A stretch of 64,000 nt of DNA from Nocardia salmonicida NBRC 13393 (GCF_001613085.1 NZ_BDBR01000005.1:124001-188000); one strand, 5' to 3'. Counted from the stretch's first letter, positions 1 to 8,024 are shown. Notes: generated by a model from the sequence alone, not told the origin. Numbers and translations: made by a program.

Positions 1-128
1 TCGGTGGCTACGGCTACACCCAGGACTTCCCGGTCGAGCGCTACATGCGCGAAGCCAAGGTCATGCAGATCTTCGAAGGGACCAATCAGATCCAGCGTCT
101 GGTCATCGCTCGACATCTGGCAGGGTAG
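1..128 (+). CDS. acyl-CoA dehydrogenase, C-terminal fragment
   Basis: Only the last 41 codons are present, read from base 3 to the TAG at 126-128. The peptide contains [16 protein letters not shown] followed by [17 protein letters not shown]. This is the conserved C-terminal end of flavin-dependent acyl-CoA dehydrogenases, the first oxidation step of beta-oxidation; the Glu of the EGT motif is the usual catalytic base in many members. The gene is cut by the window edge, so chain-length class cannot be judged. Confidence 0.93.
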   Translation, partial: GGYGYTQDFPVERYMREAKVMQIFEGTNQIQRLVIARHLAG

Positions 129-214
129 CTAATCTGTAATGCACTGATCATCGCCGGTTAGCGCGTTTGGGCAACTGATCAGTAAACTGAACAGCATCTC
201 GAGACCTCGACGAA

Positions 215-1000
215 ATGAGGCGCGCGATGCTGTGGTGGTTGATCGTGATCGTGATCGTGTCGGTGGGCGCTCTGCTGTACCTGCGTGCCGAACAGAACAA
301 GCGCAACGCGCGCGAGCTCGAGGAGGCACAGGCCGACGCGAGGGCGACTATCGAGCGGCTCGGCGGGCAGGTCTACCAGCTGTCGCCGAGCAACGAAGCG
401 GCCCGTCAGGCGTTGGCCGACGCGTCCGAGCGGTACAACGCCGCAGGCAGCCAGATCGACCGCGCGAGCTTGCCCGTGCAAGCCCAACTGGCCAAGCAGT
501 CCGCCCTGGAGGGCCTCTACTACATTCGCGCCGCCCGCACCGCGATGGACATGGACCCGGGCCCGCCGATCCCGGCCATCGCAGGCCAGGACATCGCAGG
601 CCAGGTCGACGAGAAGCGCACCGTCGCCCACAACGGCCGCACGGTCACCGCTTCGCCCTCCCCCTCGGCGGGCACCCCGAACTACTTCCCCGGCGGTCGC
701 GTGGCGGGTCGCCCCGTCCCGGCCGGGTGGTACTCCGAGCCGTGGTGGAAGCCCGCGCTGATCGCGGGAGCCTGGGGTGCGGGTTCGGCCCTGCTGTTCA
801 CGACGATGTTCGCCGGAATGGGCGGGGTCGGCTACGACGCGCAGGCATTCGAGGACGGCACCGGCGACGTCGCCGCCGATCCCGGATACGACCAGGGCGG
901 ATACGAACCCGGCAACTCCGATACCGGTTTCGACAGCTCAGGCGGTTTCGACAGCGGCAGTGGCTTCGACAGCGGCGGCGGCGGTTTCGACGCCTTCTGA
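215..1000 (+). CDS. membrane protein with Gly/Ser/Phe/Asp-rich tail
   Basis: This 261-residue protein has an N-terminal membrane segment (about residues 6-22, WWLIVIVIVSVGALLYL). A charged, probably helical region (about 27-130) follows, then a Pro/Ser linker. A second hydrophobic stretch lies near 178-200 (ALIAGAWGAGSALLFTTMF). The low-complexity C-terminus repeats FDSGGG-like units and ends in GGFDAF. I do not recognise a function; similar actinobacterial membrane proteins with Gly/Phe-rich tails exist. The start is the ATG 86 bases after the upstream gene; the ATG at 227 would also leave the membrane helix intact. Confidence 0.75.
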   Translation: MRRAMLWWLIVIVIVSVGALLYLRAEQNKRNARELEEAQADARATIERLGGQVYQLSPSNEAARQALADASERYNAAGSQIDRASLPVQAQLAKQSALEGLYYIRAARTAMDMDPGPPIPAIAGQDIAGQVDEKRTVAHNGRTVTASPSPSAGTPNYFPGGRVAGRPVPAGWYSEPWWKPALIAGAWGAGSALLFTTMFAGMGGVGYDAQAFEDGTGDVAADPGYDQGGYEPGNSDTGFDSSGGFDSGSGFDSGGGGFDAF

Positions 1001-1073
1001 TCTCCACCCAACGGGCCTACTCCACCGAGCCCGGCCCCACGCTATACTCAGCTCGGCCAGCTGAGGCTGCCAC

Positions 1074-1146
1074 GCCTTCGTAGCTCAGGGGATAGAGCAA
1101 CCCTCTCCTAAAGGGTAGGTCGCAGGTTCGAATCCTGCCGAGGGCA
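1074..1146 (+). tRNA. tRNA-Arg (anticodon CCT)
   Basis: A full cloverleaf can be drawn. The acceptor stem is GCCTTCG with CGAGGGC. The D arm is GCTC/GAGC. The anticodon stem is ACCCT/AGGGT with loop CTCCTAA, giving anticodon CCT. The T arm is GCAGG-TTCGAAT-CCTGC and the discriminator is A. CCA is genome-encoded at 1147-1149. The 3' half is repeated downstream, as expected for a tRNA used as an integration site. Confidence 0.95.
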
Positions 1147-1151
1147 CCACA
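1107..1151 (+). repeat. att-like repeat copy A (3' half of tRNA-Arg)
   Basis: These 45 bases run from the anticodon loop through the encoded CCA and recur at 1176-1220 with one mismatch. The last 19 bases recur at 3424-3442. The roughly 18 bases after this copy (1152-1169) also resemble those after copy C (3443-3459). The pattern is that of attachment sites left by tyrosine-integrase elements that rebuild the tRNA end. Confidence 0.75.
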
Positions 1152-1175
1152 AGCGATCGAGGCCCCGCCCGATGC

Positions 1176-1220
1176 CCTAAAGGGTAGGTCGCAAGTTCGA
1201 ATCCTGCCGAGGGCACCACA
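1176..1220 (+). repeat. att-like repeat copy B
   Basis: A 45-base direct repeat of the tRNA-Arg 3' half, offset 69 bases from copy A, with a single G-to-A difference in the T stem. It lacks the 5' half of a tRNA, so it is not a functional second tRNA. Confidence 0.8.
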
Positions 1221-1414
1221 GTCTGCGCAGGTCAGACTGAGTTCTTTCGCAGGTCGAAAGCCCTTCCAAGCAATCCGGCACGCAGAGAGTGCGCAGCAGC
1301 AATTCCGTCCGAGCAGTGTCGAGCTTTGACGCGACGTCCGCTACCAGCAGTTCCGCGCTCTGGGGGCCACTACGGGCCATGGGCGTACGTGAAACGGGTG
1401 CACGTCGGCGTCGA

Positions 1415-1830
1415 TCACTGGCGACTCCCGACCTCGTCGGCGAGGATGAAGACTGCGGTGGGCTGGTGGCGGGTGAGCCAGCCTTCTCCCGCGAGGCGCA
1501 TACGCAATGCCTCAGTTCCCGGCCGATCCCGAGCATTCCGAGTTCGGCAGCAACCTGCGCGGTGCGCAACCCGCCGTCGGCGCGGGCAAAACACCGCCAT
1601 ATTTTCGCATCAGTGGGGAGCACCTGTTCGGGATCCAGCCCCGGCTCACGCGACAGCACCCGCACTACACCGTTCGGCGAGCCAGGCTACGGAACCGCTA
1701 CACCGACGACATCGTTTGTGCTGGTGCGGATCTCAGTGATCGTCTCGCGCGTGATCTGCCATCCCGCAGACGAACCGTAAATGAGCACAGGCGGGTAATG
1801 AGCCGCCGCAAATGTCGAGCAGCTCGGCTA
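1415..1830 (-). pseudogene. degraded gene, possibly winged-helix containing
   Basis: Reverse-strand translation gives a protein-like chain interrupted by an in-frame TAG near 1690 and a frameshift near 1530. It runs YPPVLIYGSSAGWQITRE, then RTSTNDVVGVAVP, stop, then PGSPNGVVRVLSREPGLD and IWRCFARADGGLRTAQVAAE. After the shift it continues EALRMRLAGEGWLTRHQPT and AVFILADEV. The end looks like a helix-turn-helix followed by a wing, but I cannot name the family. It lies inside the tRNA-bounded island and is probably a decaying cargo gene. From 1221 to 1414 I see nothing convincing. Confidence 0.5.
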
Positions 1831-1947
1831 CCACTCATCGGCTAGTCGAGTGCGGTCCGCCCATGAGGAGGCGGAGGTGGCGCGAAACACACTTGATGGC
1901 CATGCTGAATTCGGGACGGGGTGAACGCGAGGCGCGACGCTTCACAA

Positions 1948-2697
1948 TCACTCCGTAATACGTGCCCAGGCATCTCGAACCGCGGACAGCGCGGTCTCGG
2001 CGCTGATCTCCAGTCGAGTCTGCCCGGCCAATTGCGCGTTCCAGTCGTCCTCGTCCGGTGCCCGATCGAACAATTGCGGGGTGGGGAGCCGGTTGGTCGG
2101 GCCGTACCTCCGGTACAACGCTCCCGCAGCGCCGTCGATCGCGCCGATGTCGTTCAGCGCCCAAAGATCCCACAGGTCGCGTGATGCGCGCCTGTCGTGC
2201 CATGTTGCGGTCTTCCCGGCAACAAACGCGGGCAATGTGGGCACGAGAAGTTCGGCCGGTGGCACATCGCTGTAGCGCTGCTCGAGGTCGCGGAGTTCAG
2301 TCGGCCACACCGGTCTGCCACGTGCCGACAGCAGCTGGATCTTGACAGACACACCGGATGCGGAACGAAGGTGGGCGGCGCCGGTATCCGGGACATTGCT
2401 CAACGACGGTGCCCATTCCAGCCGACCGTAGGTCCGCGCGACCGATCGCGGCAAAGCAGCGTCGAGTTCGGCTGCCAGCGCCGTTCGGTTGTCCAGCGCA
2501 ACCAGATCGATGTCCTCGCTGAGCCTGCCGCTCGCCAGATATGTACGGGCAAGAGCAGTTCCACCGATGAAATACAGTCGGTCGCCGAACCCGCGGCTGA
2601 TTGCCGCTAGCAGATGGGAGATCAGATGGTCGCGCTCGACCTGCTCCGGCGGAACTCCGAATTGAACCGCGACACCGTCACGTTCGTCGATGCTCAT
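1948..2697 (-). CDS. AbiEii/AbiGii-type nucleotidyltransferase toxin
   Basis: This 249-residue protein matches AbiEii-type toxins of type IV toxin-antitoxin systems. The nucleotidyltransferase signature is clear: IGGTALA at about 44-50 and the acidic pair in SEDIDLV (Asp62, Asp64). Characterised relatives are nucleotidyltransferases that act on RNA or bind GTP and arrest growth; that activity is inferred here. I chose the ATG at 2697 (MSIDERDG) over the upstream open frame because it gives family length and overlaps the antitoxin end by 20 bases, which suggests coupled translation. Confidence 0.85.
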   Translation of the reverse strand: MSIDERDGVAVQFGVPPEQVERDHLISHLLAAISRGFGDRLYFIGGTALARTYLASGRLSEDIDLVALDNRTALAAELDAALPRSVARTYGRLEWAPSLSNVPDTGAAHLRSASGVSVKIQLLSARGRPVWPTELRDLEQRYSDVPPAELLVPTLPAFVAGKTATWHDRRASRDLWDLWALNDIGAIDGAAGALYRRYGPTNRLPTPQLFDRAPDEDDWNAQLAGQTRLEISAETALSAVRDAWARITE

Positions 2698-3334
2698 ATC
2701 CCACCCAACTTTCCGCACGTCGAAGCGCCGCACCCCGCCGCTGGTCCGTAGCGAGCTGTGCAAGTCTCGCCGAATCACTACGACGGTAGAGCGTCTCGAT
2801 CGCCGGACGGACCTCTGCCTCAGCGTTGCCCAGTTCCGGGCGCCGGGCAAGATCGAGCACGGTCTGCTCCGGCGTCGTGACCAGCACCGGCCCCAGCTGC
2901 GTTTCGACCCGCTCCGCGTCGAGTGCTTCGGTATCGCGGCGGACGAACCGAACCTGTGCCGAGCGGTCGGTCAGTGCAATCGGCCGGTGCTGGCCCGGAA
3001 CCGCGACAACCGCGGTCGCCAGTGCACGAGGTACAGCTCCCAGCACGCGGGCCGCGCTGATTCCCATGACAATGGCCTGATCCGGCCCGTAAATCGAAGA
3101 TGCAATACCCGCGGCGGCTGCCTCGAGGCCAGGCAGCCAGGTCCGGCCGACATAGTCCGGCGGGACGATGATGTAGTAGCCGTGAGCAACGCGGTGCAGC
3201 ACGCCCCGATCGACGAGCCGCGCGATCTCGGGCCGCGGTTGGGCGTAGATGCCTGCCAAGTCCTGCGGCCGCAGGGTGCGAAGCGGTGCCCGCCAGAGCT
3301 CATTGGGCAGCACGGTGCTGCGATGCTCAGCCAT
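2678..3334 (-). CDS. AbiEi-type antitoxin / transcriptional regulator
   Basis: This 218-residue protein has an N-terminal winged-helix region (about residues 10-55: LRPQDLAGIYAQ, then IARLVDRGVLHRVAHGYYII). A C-terminal AbiEi-like domain follows (TTPEQTVLDLARRPELGNAE). AbiEi antitoxins neutralise AbiEii and repress their own promoter. The ATG at 3334 is preferred because GGGAGG lies about 8 bases upstream. The more distal ATG at 3361 falls inside the palindromic operator. The gene leads the pair and overlaps the toxin by 20 bases. Confidence 0.85.
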   Translation of the reverse strand: MAEHRSTVLPNELWRAPLRTLRPQDLAGIYAQPRPEIARLVDRGVLHRVAHGYYIIVPPDYVGRTWLPGLEAAAAGIASSIYGPDQAIVMGISAARVLGAVPRALATAVVAVPGQHRPIALTDRSAQVRFVRRDTEALDAERVETQLGPVLVTTPEQTVLDLARRPELGNAEAEVRPAIETLYRRSDSARLAQLATDQRRGAALRRAESWVGYEHRRT

Positions 3335-3356
3335 CAGCGCCACCTCCCGAAGAGTG

Positions 3357-3389
3357 TGCATTTAGTTGGCTATTACCCAACGAAATGCA
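3357..3389. promoter_or_regulatory. palindromic operator of the AbiE-like pair
   Basis: TGCATTTAGTTGG and CCAACGAAATGCA form 13-base arms with one mismatch around a 7-base centre, just upstream of the antitoxin start. Paired inverted repeats at this position are how AbiEi proteins repress their own promoter, so this is the probable binding site. Confidence 0.65.
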
Positions 3390-3423
3390 TACTACCGGAT
3401 CGCTGTGGCCCTTGTTTCGAGTG

Positions 3424-3442
3424 TCCTGCCGAGGGCACCACA
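3424..3442 (+). repeat. att-like repeat copy C, distal island boundary
   Basis: Nineteen bases identical to the tRNA-Arg 3' end, including CCA, followed by a flank (about 3443-3459) nearly matching the flank of copy A. It marks the probable right end of the island that carries the AbiE-like pair. Confidence 0.7.
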
Positions 3443-3458
3443 GGCAATCGAGGCCCGC

Positions 3459-3887
3459 CTACGGGAGCGGTAGGCAGGAGCTTCCGGTGTTCAGACCGCG
3501 CCCAACGACCTCGACCGTCACGTACCCCGTCGAGGTGACCTGCCCCGGTTTGAACTGCTGGGCGAAGACGTTTTGGCTACCGGAGTACACCGGGGTCCAC
3601 TCGAAGGTCGCGGTGCCGTTCTCCGGGTGATAGACGGCAACCCCGAGCCGCTCACCGTTGCCGGGGACCGAACCACCGCTGATGCCGACAGTCACCTCAC
3701 CTGCCTCGGAAACCGGTGCGTCGACCCCGACGGTCACCGTATAGGCGCACCCGGTACGTAGTCCTTCGGCCGGCTGCTCCACGCTCACTCCGGTGACCGC
3801 GGCGGTCGCGTGCGGCGCGGCCATGATCATGGTCGGCACGGCACCGAACACCACGGCAAGGCCGAATCTGCGAGTACGGACGTTCAT
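3459..3887 (-). CDS. small secreted protein, function unknown
   Basis: A 142-residue protein with a signal peptide (RTRRFGLAVVFGAVPTMIMA, cleavage probably after ATA near residue 30). The mature part is beta-rich and has two Cys (GCAYTV near the start, SSCLPLP at the end) that could form a disulfide. I do not recognise the family. The ATG at 3887 follows AGAGGA by 6 bases and overlaps the stop of the upstream S12 hydrolase as ATGA, so the two are probably translationally coupled. Confidence 0.7.
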   Translation of the reverse strand: MNVRTRRFGLAVVFGAVPTMIMAAPHATAAVTGVSVEQPAEGLRTGCAYTVTVGVDAPVSEAGEVTVGISGGSVPGNGERLGVAVYHPENGTATFEWTPVYSGSQNVFAQQFKPGQVTSTGYVTVEVVGRGLNTGSSCLPLP

Positions 3888-4903
3888 TGGCGATCCTCTC
3901 GTTCGCACCCACTGTGCTCCCGATCACCGCCCGGCGCCAGACCCGCCTCGGTTTTCGCAGAGCGCGTGGTCCACCAATTCTTCCGCAGCGCGCAGTTGCG
4001 CGAACCCCAGACCTGTCCGATCACACCGTCGACCGGGACCGTTTTCCGCATCTGCGCCAGTTCCTCGGGTCGTAACAGCGTGCCGCCGAAGAGGCTTCGA
4101 TAGAACGTGCCCACGTCGGCGGTGGTGGGGAGATAGCCTGCGGAGGCATCGGCGTCCACCAATTCGGTGACGTCGATCAGCGGCCCGTCGACCTCGAACT
4201 GCTGGTAGCTCCTCGCGTGCGGGATGGGCAGTACGGCCGTGTCACCGGGCCAGTGGGTATCTCGCAGCCCGAGCGGTTCGAGGATTCGCGCACGGATCTC
4301 GTCGTACCAGGGACGGTCGACCACCCGCTCGATGATCATGCCCAACAGGACGTAGCCGACGTTGGAGTAGGACCACCCCGTTGCCGGTGCGAAATCGGGT
4401 GGGTGCCGCATGGCCGATGCCACGGTCTCGCGCGGGTCGCGCACCTGATAGCGAAGCCGGTAATAGTCGTCGGCGGTAGCCATTTCGGGCGCGCTTTCAT
4501 GAATACCGCTGGTGTGCTGAAGAAGTTGACGGACTGTGATCCCGGCTCCGTCGTTCCCGTTGCCGTGCAACGTATCCGGGAGCCAATGCTGAACGGTGCC
4601 ATCGAGCGTGAGACGTCCCTCACCGACCAGCATGAGGACCACGGTCGCGACCATCGTCTTGGTCAGACTGCCGATCCGGAAATGGCCAACTGGTGACACC
4701 TGTTCCGAAGTAACGACATCCGACTGCCCCGCCACCCGGGACCGATCGGTACCAGCCGCGACATCCACAACTCTGGCCTGCACTCCGGTGGTGCCGAGCG
4801 CCGCTATCGCATCGACGTCGCGTTGCAGGGTGTCGGGCTCGGCGCCACAGCCACCGACTACCAAGACCAGAGCAAGCGCTACGGCCGTCATCGCCGATCG
4901 CAT
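3884..4903 (-). CDS. S12-family serine hydrolase lipoprotein, C-terminally truncated
   Basis: This 339-residue protein has a lipoprotein signal (VLVVGGC, lipid Cys19) and a beta-lactamase/D-Ala-D-Ala carboxypeptidase class C fold. The SxxK motif is GSLTK (Ser79, Lys82) and the Tyr motif is YSN (179-181). After about residue 290 the sequence turns into a basic, unrelated tail (RNCALRKNWW and on), and the third motif (HxG/KTG) expected about 60-80 residues later is absent. It may have lost activity. The ATG at 4903 has AAAGGGG upstream. It is coupled to the following small secreted protein by ATGA. Confidence 0.75.
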   Translation of the reverse strand: MRSAMTAVALALVLVVGGCGAEPDTLQRDVDAIAALGTTGVQARVVDVAAGTDRSRVAGQSDVVTSEQVSPVGHFRIGSLTKTMVATVVLMLVGEGRLTLDGTVQHWLPDTLHGNGNDGAGITVRQLLQHTSGIHESAPEMATADDYYRLRYQVRDPRETVASAMRHPPDFAPATGWSYSNVGYVLLGMIIERVVDRPWYDEIRARILEPLGLRDTHWPGDTAVLPIPHARSYQQFEVDGPLIDVTELVDADASAGYLPTTADVGTFYRSLFGGTLLRPEELAQMRKTVPVDGVIGQVWGSRNCALRKNWWTTRSAKTEAGLAPGGDREHSGCEREDRQ

Positions 4904-5023
4904 CGGGCGCCCCTTTCGCACAATCCGCAACCTATCGACGGCCCACGCTGCGCGACATCACCCCGCGGTACTGCATCGCAGTCGCCTCGGTACCGATTTC
5001 GATCGCCCCTGGTATCAGCTCGA

Positions 5024-5764
5024 ATGGTCGTAGCAGCGATTAGGATCGTGGCGGTGGGATTGGTGTTCGAGACCCGACGGTCGGATTCGCCGTGGGTGGA
5101 GTCGGTCTGGACCTGTCGGAGTGAGCAGGTCGCGGAGATGACCTCCGTGGCGACCGAGACCTGGGGATTGGTGTTCTGGGAGGAGCAGGGCGTCCCCTGT
5201 GCGGCGGTCACCGGACCCGAAGTCGCCACCGGCACCGCACCCGTCCCCGAGGGGGCGGACTTCGTCGGCATCCAGTTCGCGGTCGGTACCTCGCTGCGCG
5301 CGGTGACCGCCACGACGCTGGTCGACAGCGGGATCGTCCTGCCCGACGTCACCGACCGGAGTTTCTGGCTGGACGGCGCCCACTGGGAGACTCCGCACGT
5401 CGACGACGCGGAGGCGCTGGTCCAGCGGCTCGTCGACCACGAGGTCGTGGTCCGCGATGCCCTGGTCGCCGACGCACTGCGCGGCATGGCGCCGGCGATC
5501 ACCGAACGCACGCTCGAACGTCGCTTCCGGGCGGCGACTGGGCTCACCCAGGGCGCGGTGCGTCAGATCGAGCGGGCGCGCACCGCGGCGCTACTGCTGA
5601 GTGCGGGTGAGATGCCGGGCGATGTCGTCGACAAGCTCGGCTACTACGACGAGCCCCACCTCGCCCGCGCGCTGCGCCGATTCGTCGGCCGGACGGCGCG
5701 GCAGCTGCGCGAGGGCGGCAGTGGTGTGATCGCGCTGGATCTCACTCAGCGCACGACGTCGTAG
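5024..5764 (+). CDS. AraC-family transcriptional regulator
   Basis: The C-terminal part (about residues 150-235) is an AraC DNA-binding domain: TERTLERRFRAATGLTQGAVR, then a second helix-turn-helix around MPGDVVDKLGYYDEPHLARA and RRFVGRTARQL. The N-terminal part is an effector-type beta domain with no recognised ligand. GTG codons at 5048 or 5054 are alternative starts. The gene ends 19 bases into the convergent dihydrofolate reductase-like gene, which it may regulate. Confidence 0.85.
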   Translation: MVVAAIRIVAVGLVFETRRSDSPWVESVWTCRSEQVAEMTSVATETWGLVFWEEQGVPCAAVTGPEVATGTAPVPEGADFVGIQFAVGTSLRAVTATTLVDSGIVLPDVTDRSFWLDGAHWETPHVDDAEALVQRLVDHEVVVRDALVADALRGMAPAITERTLERRFRAATGLTQGAVRQIERARTAALLLSAGEMPGDVVDKLGYYDEPHLARALRRFVGRTARQLREGGSGVIALDLTQRTTS

Positions 5765-6321
5765 ACGAGCTTGGCGACGCCGTTGGAGTAGGTCGCCGAG
5801 TCGCGCAGGCGCAGTTGCTGTTTGGGTCGATCCGCCCGGCCGAACAGGCTCTTGCCCGCGCCGAGCAGCACCGGGAACACGAGCAGGTTGTATCGATCGA
5901 TCAGGTCAGCGTCCGAAAGACTTTCTGCCAGCGCGGCGCTGCCGTGGATGTAGATCGGCCCGCCCTCGGTCTGCTTGAGCTTTTCGATGTCCTCGGTCGA
6001 GCGCAGGAGGGTGATCTCGCCCCAGCCGTCGATCAGCGCGTCGTCGGTCAGCGACGAGGAGACAACATATTTGGGCAATTCCTTGTAGGCGGCGTGATCC
6101 TCGGAATCGCGCCAGATCGGGGCGAACGCCTCGTAGCTGCGACGGCCGAACATCAGCGCGGTGGTATCGGCGAGCTCCTCCCCCTTGAGCGAAAACGCCT
6201 CCGGCACGAACTCGGTCTCCATCACCCACCCGCCACTGCGATGCCCCTCGACCTTCCCGCCGGGCGAGTCAACCACACCATCGAGCGACATGAACCCCGT
6301 GTAAACCAGTTCGCGTGCCAT
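5746..6321 (-). CDS. dihydrofolate reductase-fold (RibD C-terminal) protein
   Basis: A 191-residue member of the RibD-C/DHFR-like family of NADPH-binding reductases. It starts with the typical YTGFMSLDGVVDSPGG. It also contains ALMFGRRSYEAF, the PKYVVSSSL strand, and IYIHGSAALAESL followed by PVLLGAGKSLF. Members reduce small pteridine- or pyrimidine-like substrates, but most have no assigned substrate. ATG at 6321 is chosen because AGGAGG lies 6 bases upstream; the adjacent GTG at 6324 is too close to it. Confidence 0.88.
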   Translation of the reverse strand: MARELVYTGFMSLDGVVDSPGGKVEGHRSGGWVMETEFVPEAFSLKGEELADTTALMFGRRSYEAFAPIWRDSEDHAAYKELPKYVVSSSLTDDALIDGWGEITLLRSTEDIEKLKQTEGGPIYIHGSAALAESLSDADLIDRYNLLVFPVLLGAGKSLFGRADRPKQQLRLRDSATYSNGVAKLVYDVVR

Positions 6322-6507
6322 CACAATCCTCCTGAATACGAGCGTCGGAAACTGCCTGCGGTCAGCCTAGGGAACCCTCCCCCACCCTGTCTTGGACGAA
6401 ACCGACACGGCGTTCCTCGCCCGAAGTAGCACGAGCAGAGCATTCGATCGCCTGCGCGCCGAGCTGGAGCCTTGAACCATGGCTGGTTCGCCCCACTCCG
6501 CACGTCG

Positions 6508-6825
6508 CTAGCCGTCGACGTCTACAGCTGTCGCGTGCTTTGCGTGGATGGCGCTGCGGCGTGCGGCGGCGCGAGCCGCACGACGATCGCGGCTTTCAGC
6601 GGTTCGACGGGGGTTGGTCGATTCGTGTTCGCGGATCGGCTCGGCGGCCTCCGCTCGATCGCCTCCCCCGAAACGATCACGAACCCGGTGCACCGCAGCG
6701 GCGACCACGTCCCATAGATACGCCGCGAAGACGAGCAGGATCAGGCCCGCGCCCGCGATCGCGAACACGGGCCCGAATGCGCTCTCTATCAAAAACTTCC
6801 ACACAGAACCAGTTCCCCCATGCAT
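6508..6825 (-). CDS. small single-pass membrane protein, unknown
   Basis: A 105-residue protein with one membrane helix (FGPVFAIAGAGLILLVFAAYLW) and a very basic, Ala/Arg-rich cytoplasmic tail. No family recognised. A GTG at 6804 has GGGGGA nine bases upstream and may be the true start. The flanking 6322-6507 and 6826-6926 hold no gene I can support. Confidence 0.55.
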   Translation of the reverse strand: MHGGTGSVWKFLIESAFGPVFAIAGAGLILLVFAAYLWDVVAAAVHRVRDRFGGGDRAEAAEPIREHESTNPRRTAESRDRRAARAAARRSAIHAKHATAVDVDG

Positions 6826-6926
6826 GTGCGGCGGTGCCGCGCTGATGACAACTGGCGAATGTTACAGCCGACGGGACATAACCGCGACCGTGTGGGTCGC
6901 GGTGAGTGTCAACCGATCGGACCGGG

Positions 6927-7094
6927 TCAGCGTTGGCGCCAGCTCAGCGGGCCGGGGAGGTCGACGCTGTTCTTTCGGGTGCGGGAGTTCCAGGACCATG
7001 GGCCGATTTTGATGCCCCAGGACGACAGGCCCGCTTGGGTGAAGTTGAACTTCAGCGGACCGAAGGATTTGCGTTGACGGAACTTGATGGGCAT
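6927..7094 (-). CDS. DUF4236-type small protein
   Basis: A 55-residue protein beginning MPIKFRQRKSFGPLKFNF and continuing TQAGLSSWGIKIGPWSWNS. This is the hallmark of DUF4236 N-termini (FRKRxxxGPLxLNxSxxGxS), a short domain of unknown function common in actinobacteria. GGGAGG lies 7-8 bases before the ATG, which supports real translation. Confidence 0.75.
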   Translation of the reverse strand: MPIKFRQRKSFGPLKFNFTQAGLSSWGIKIGPWSWNSRTRKNSVDLPGPLSWRQR

Positions 7095-7133
7095 GAGTGG
7101 CCTCCCTGATCGCCACCAGGATAGCCGATCCGG

Positions 7134-7415
7134 TTATGCCCCATCGGTTTCCGAACCTCTACGACGACGAGCGACGGCGAACATGGTGAAGCCGGCGGCG
7201 AGGGCCAGGGTTACGGCGAGGGCCAGCAGGACCAAGGGGACGGTGGCCATGGCGTCGGTTCGGCCTGCGCCGCTGCGGCGGATCAGCAGGGCAGCGACCA
7301 GGGGTCCGATCATTGCCAGCGCCGCGGCTATCGACAGCAATCCACCGGTGACCAATTCGACGGAGTCGAGTCTGACATCGACTAATGACCGCATCGGCCG
7401 GATAGGTACTGACAT
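7134..7415 (-). CDS. small two-helix membrane protein, unknown
   Basis: A 93-residue protein with two hydrophobic helices (GGLLSIAAALAMIGPLVAALLI and ATVPLVLLALAVTLALAAGF) ending in a basic RRRRG tail. No family recognised. GGGGAGG lies only 2 bases before the ATG at 7415, so the ATG codon 7 residues further in could be used instead. Confidence 0.6.
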   Translation of the reverse strand: MSVPIRPMRSLVDVRLDSVELVTGGLLSIAAALAMIGPLVAALLIRRSGAGRTDAMATVPLVLLALAVTLALAAGFTMFAVARRRRGSETDGA

Positions 7416-7543
7416 GACCTCCCCTTTCGTTGGTATCTGAAAGGTACCGCGCCGAATGGAATAACCGCCGCCATAAGACCAGCCGTCGCGTAAATCGATA
7501 TCAGCAAATTAATAGCGACCGAAAATGTCAGCGGTCGGCGGGC

Positions 7544-7981
7544 CTATTCGGCCGCGCGACGCTCGGATCGCGCCCGGGCCCGGTCGTGGGCTTCACGCAA
7601 CATCTCACGGATTGACGCGTCGGTAGCAGCCCCCGGATTCACCACCGCGAGCCAGTTCGCGGCAGCGTAGAGGGGGTGGGCGACGACGGCGTCTTCGAGA
7701 CTCGCGTCGGTCGGGGCGGCCGCGTCGGTGAAGGTCGTCTTGCTCACGGCGATGTTGACGCGGAAGCTGCCGGGGCGGTTCAGGTCGGAGGTCTCGTCGC
7801 CGGGGTAGTCCTTGGTCACGATGGTGGCGAAGGGCTGACCGGCGGGGACGACACCGTCGGGCGCGTAGTAGAAGAAGGTGTCGCCCCAGGCGATCTCGGG
7901 GGCCTCGCTCCCCTCGGTCGGCTGCATGGCCAGTACCCCGCCGAGGCCGGTCACGTACTCGATGATTTCCTCGATTGTCAT
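7544..7981 (-). CDS. DUF6194 family protein
   Basis: This 145-residue soluble protein opens with MTIEEIIEYVTGLGGV. It carries the WGDTFFYYAPDG and FATIVTKDYPGDETSDLNRP blocks, then FRVNIAVSKTTF. These are the features I associate with DUF6194, a widespread actinobacterial family of unknown function. The C-terminal region (HPLYAAANWLAVVNPG) is also typical. Confidence 0.75.
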   Translation of the reverse strand: MTIEEIIEYVTGLGGVLAMQPTEGSEAPEIAWGDTFFYYAPDGVVPAGQPFATIVTKDYPGDETSDLNRPGSFRVNIAVSKTTFTDAAAPTDASLEDAVVAHPLYAAANWLAVVNPGAATDASIREMLREAHDRARARSERRAAE

Positions 7982-8024
7982 GCCTCGAGCGTCTCATCCG
8001 GACGCGGCCTGCTCCAAGAACCGA

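Noticed and set aside
1176..1220. Second tRNA-Arg gene
   Set aside because: Only the 3' half is present; there is no acceptor 5' strand or D arm.
1177..1665. 162-residue minus-strand ORF ending in PRQDSNLRPTL
   Set aside because: That ending is the antisense reading of a tRNA 3' end, and the rest crosses two degraded segments. Only the pseudogene pieces are kept.
1107..3442. Prophage or intact integrative element
   Set aside because: No integrase, excisionase, replication or structural genes remain; only att-like repeats, a pseudogene and the AbiE-like pair.
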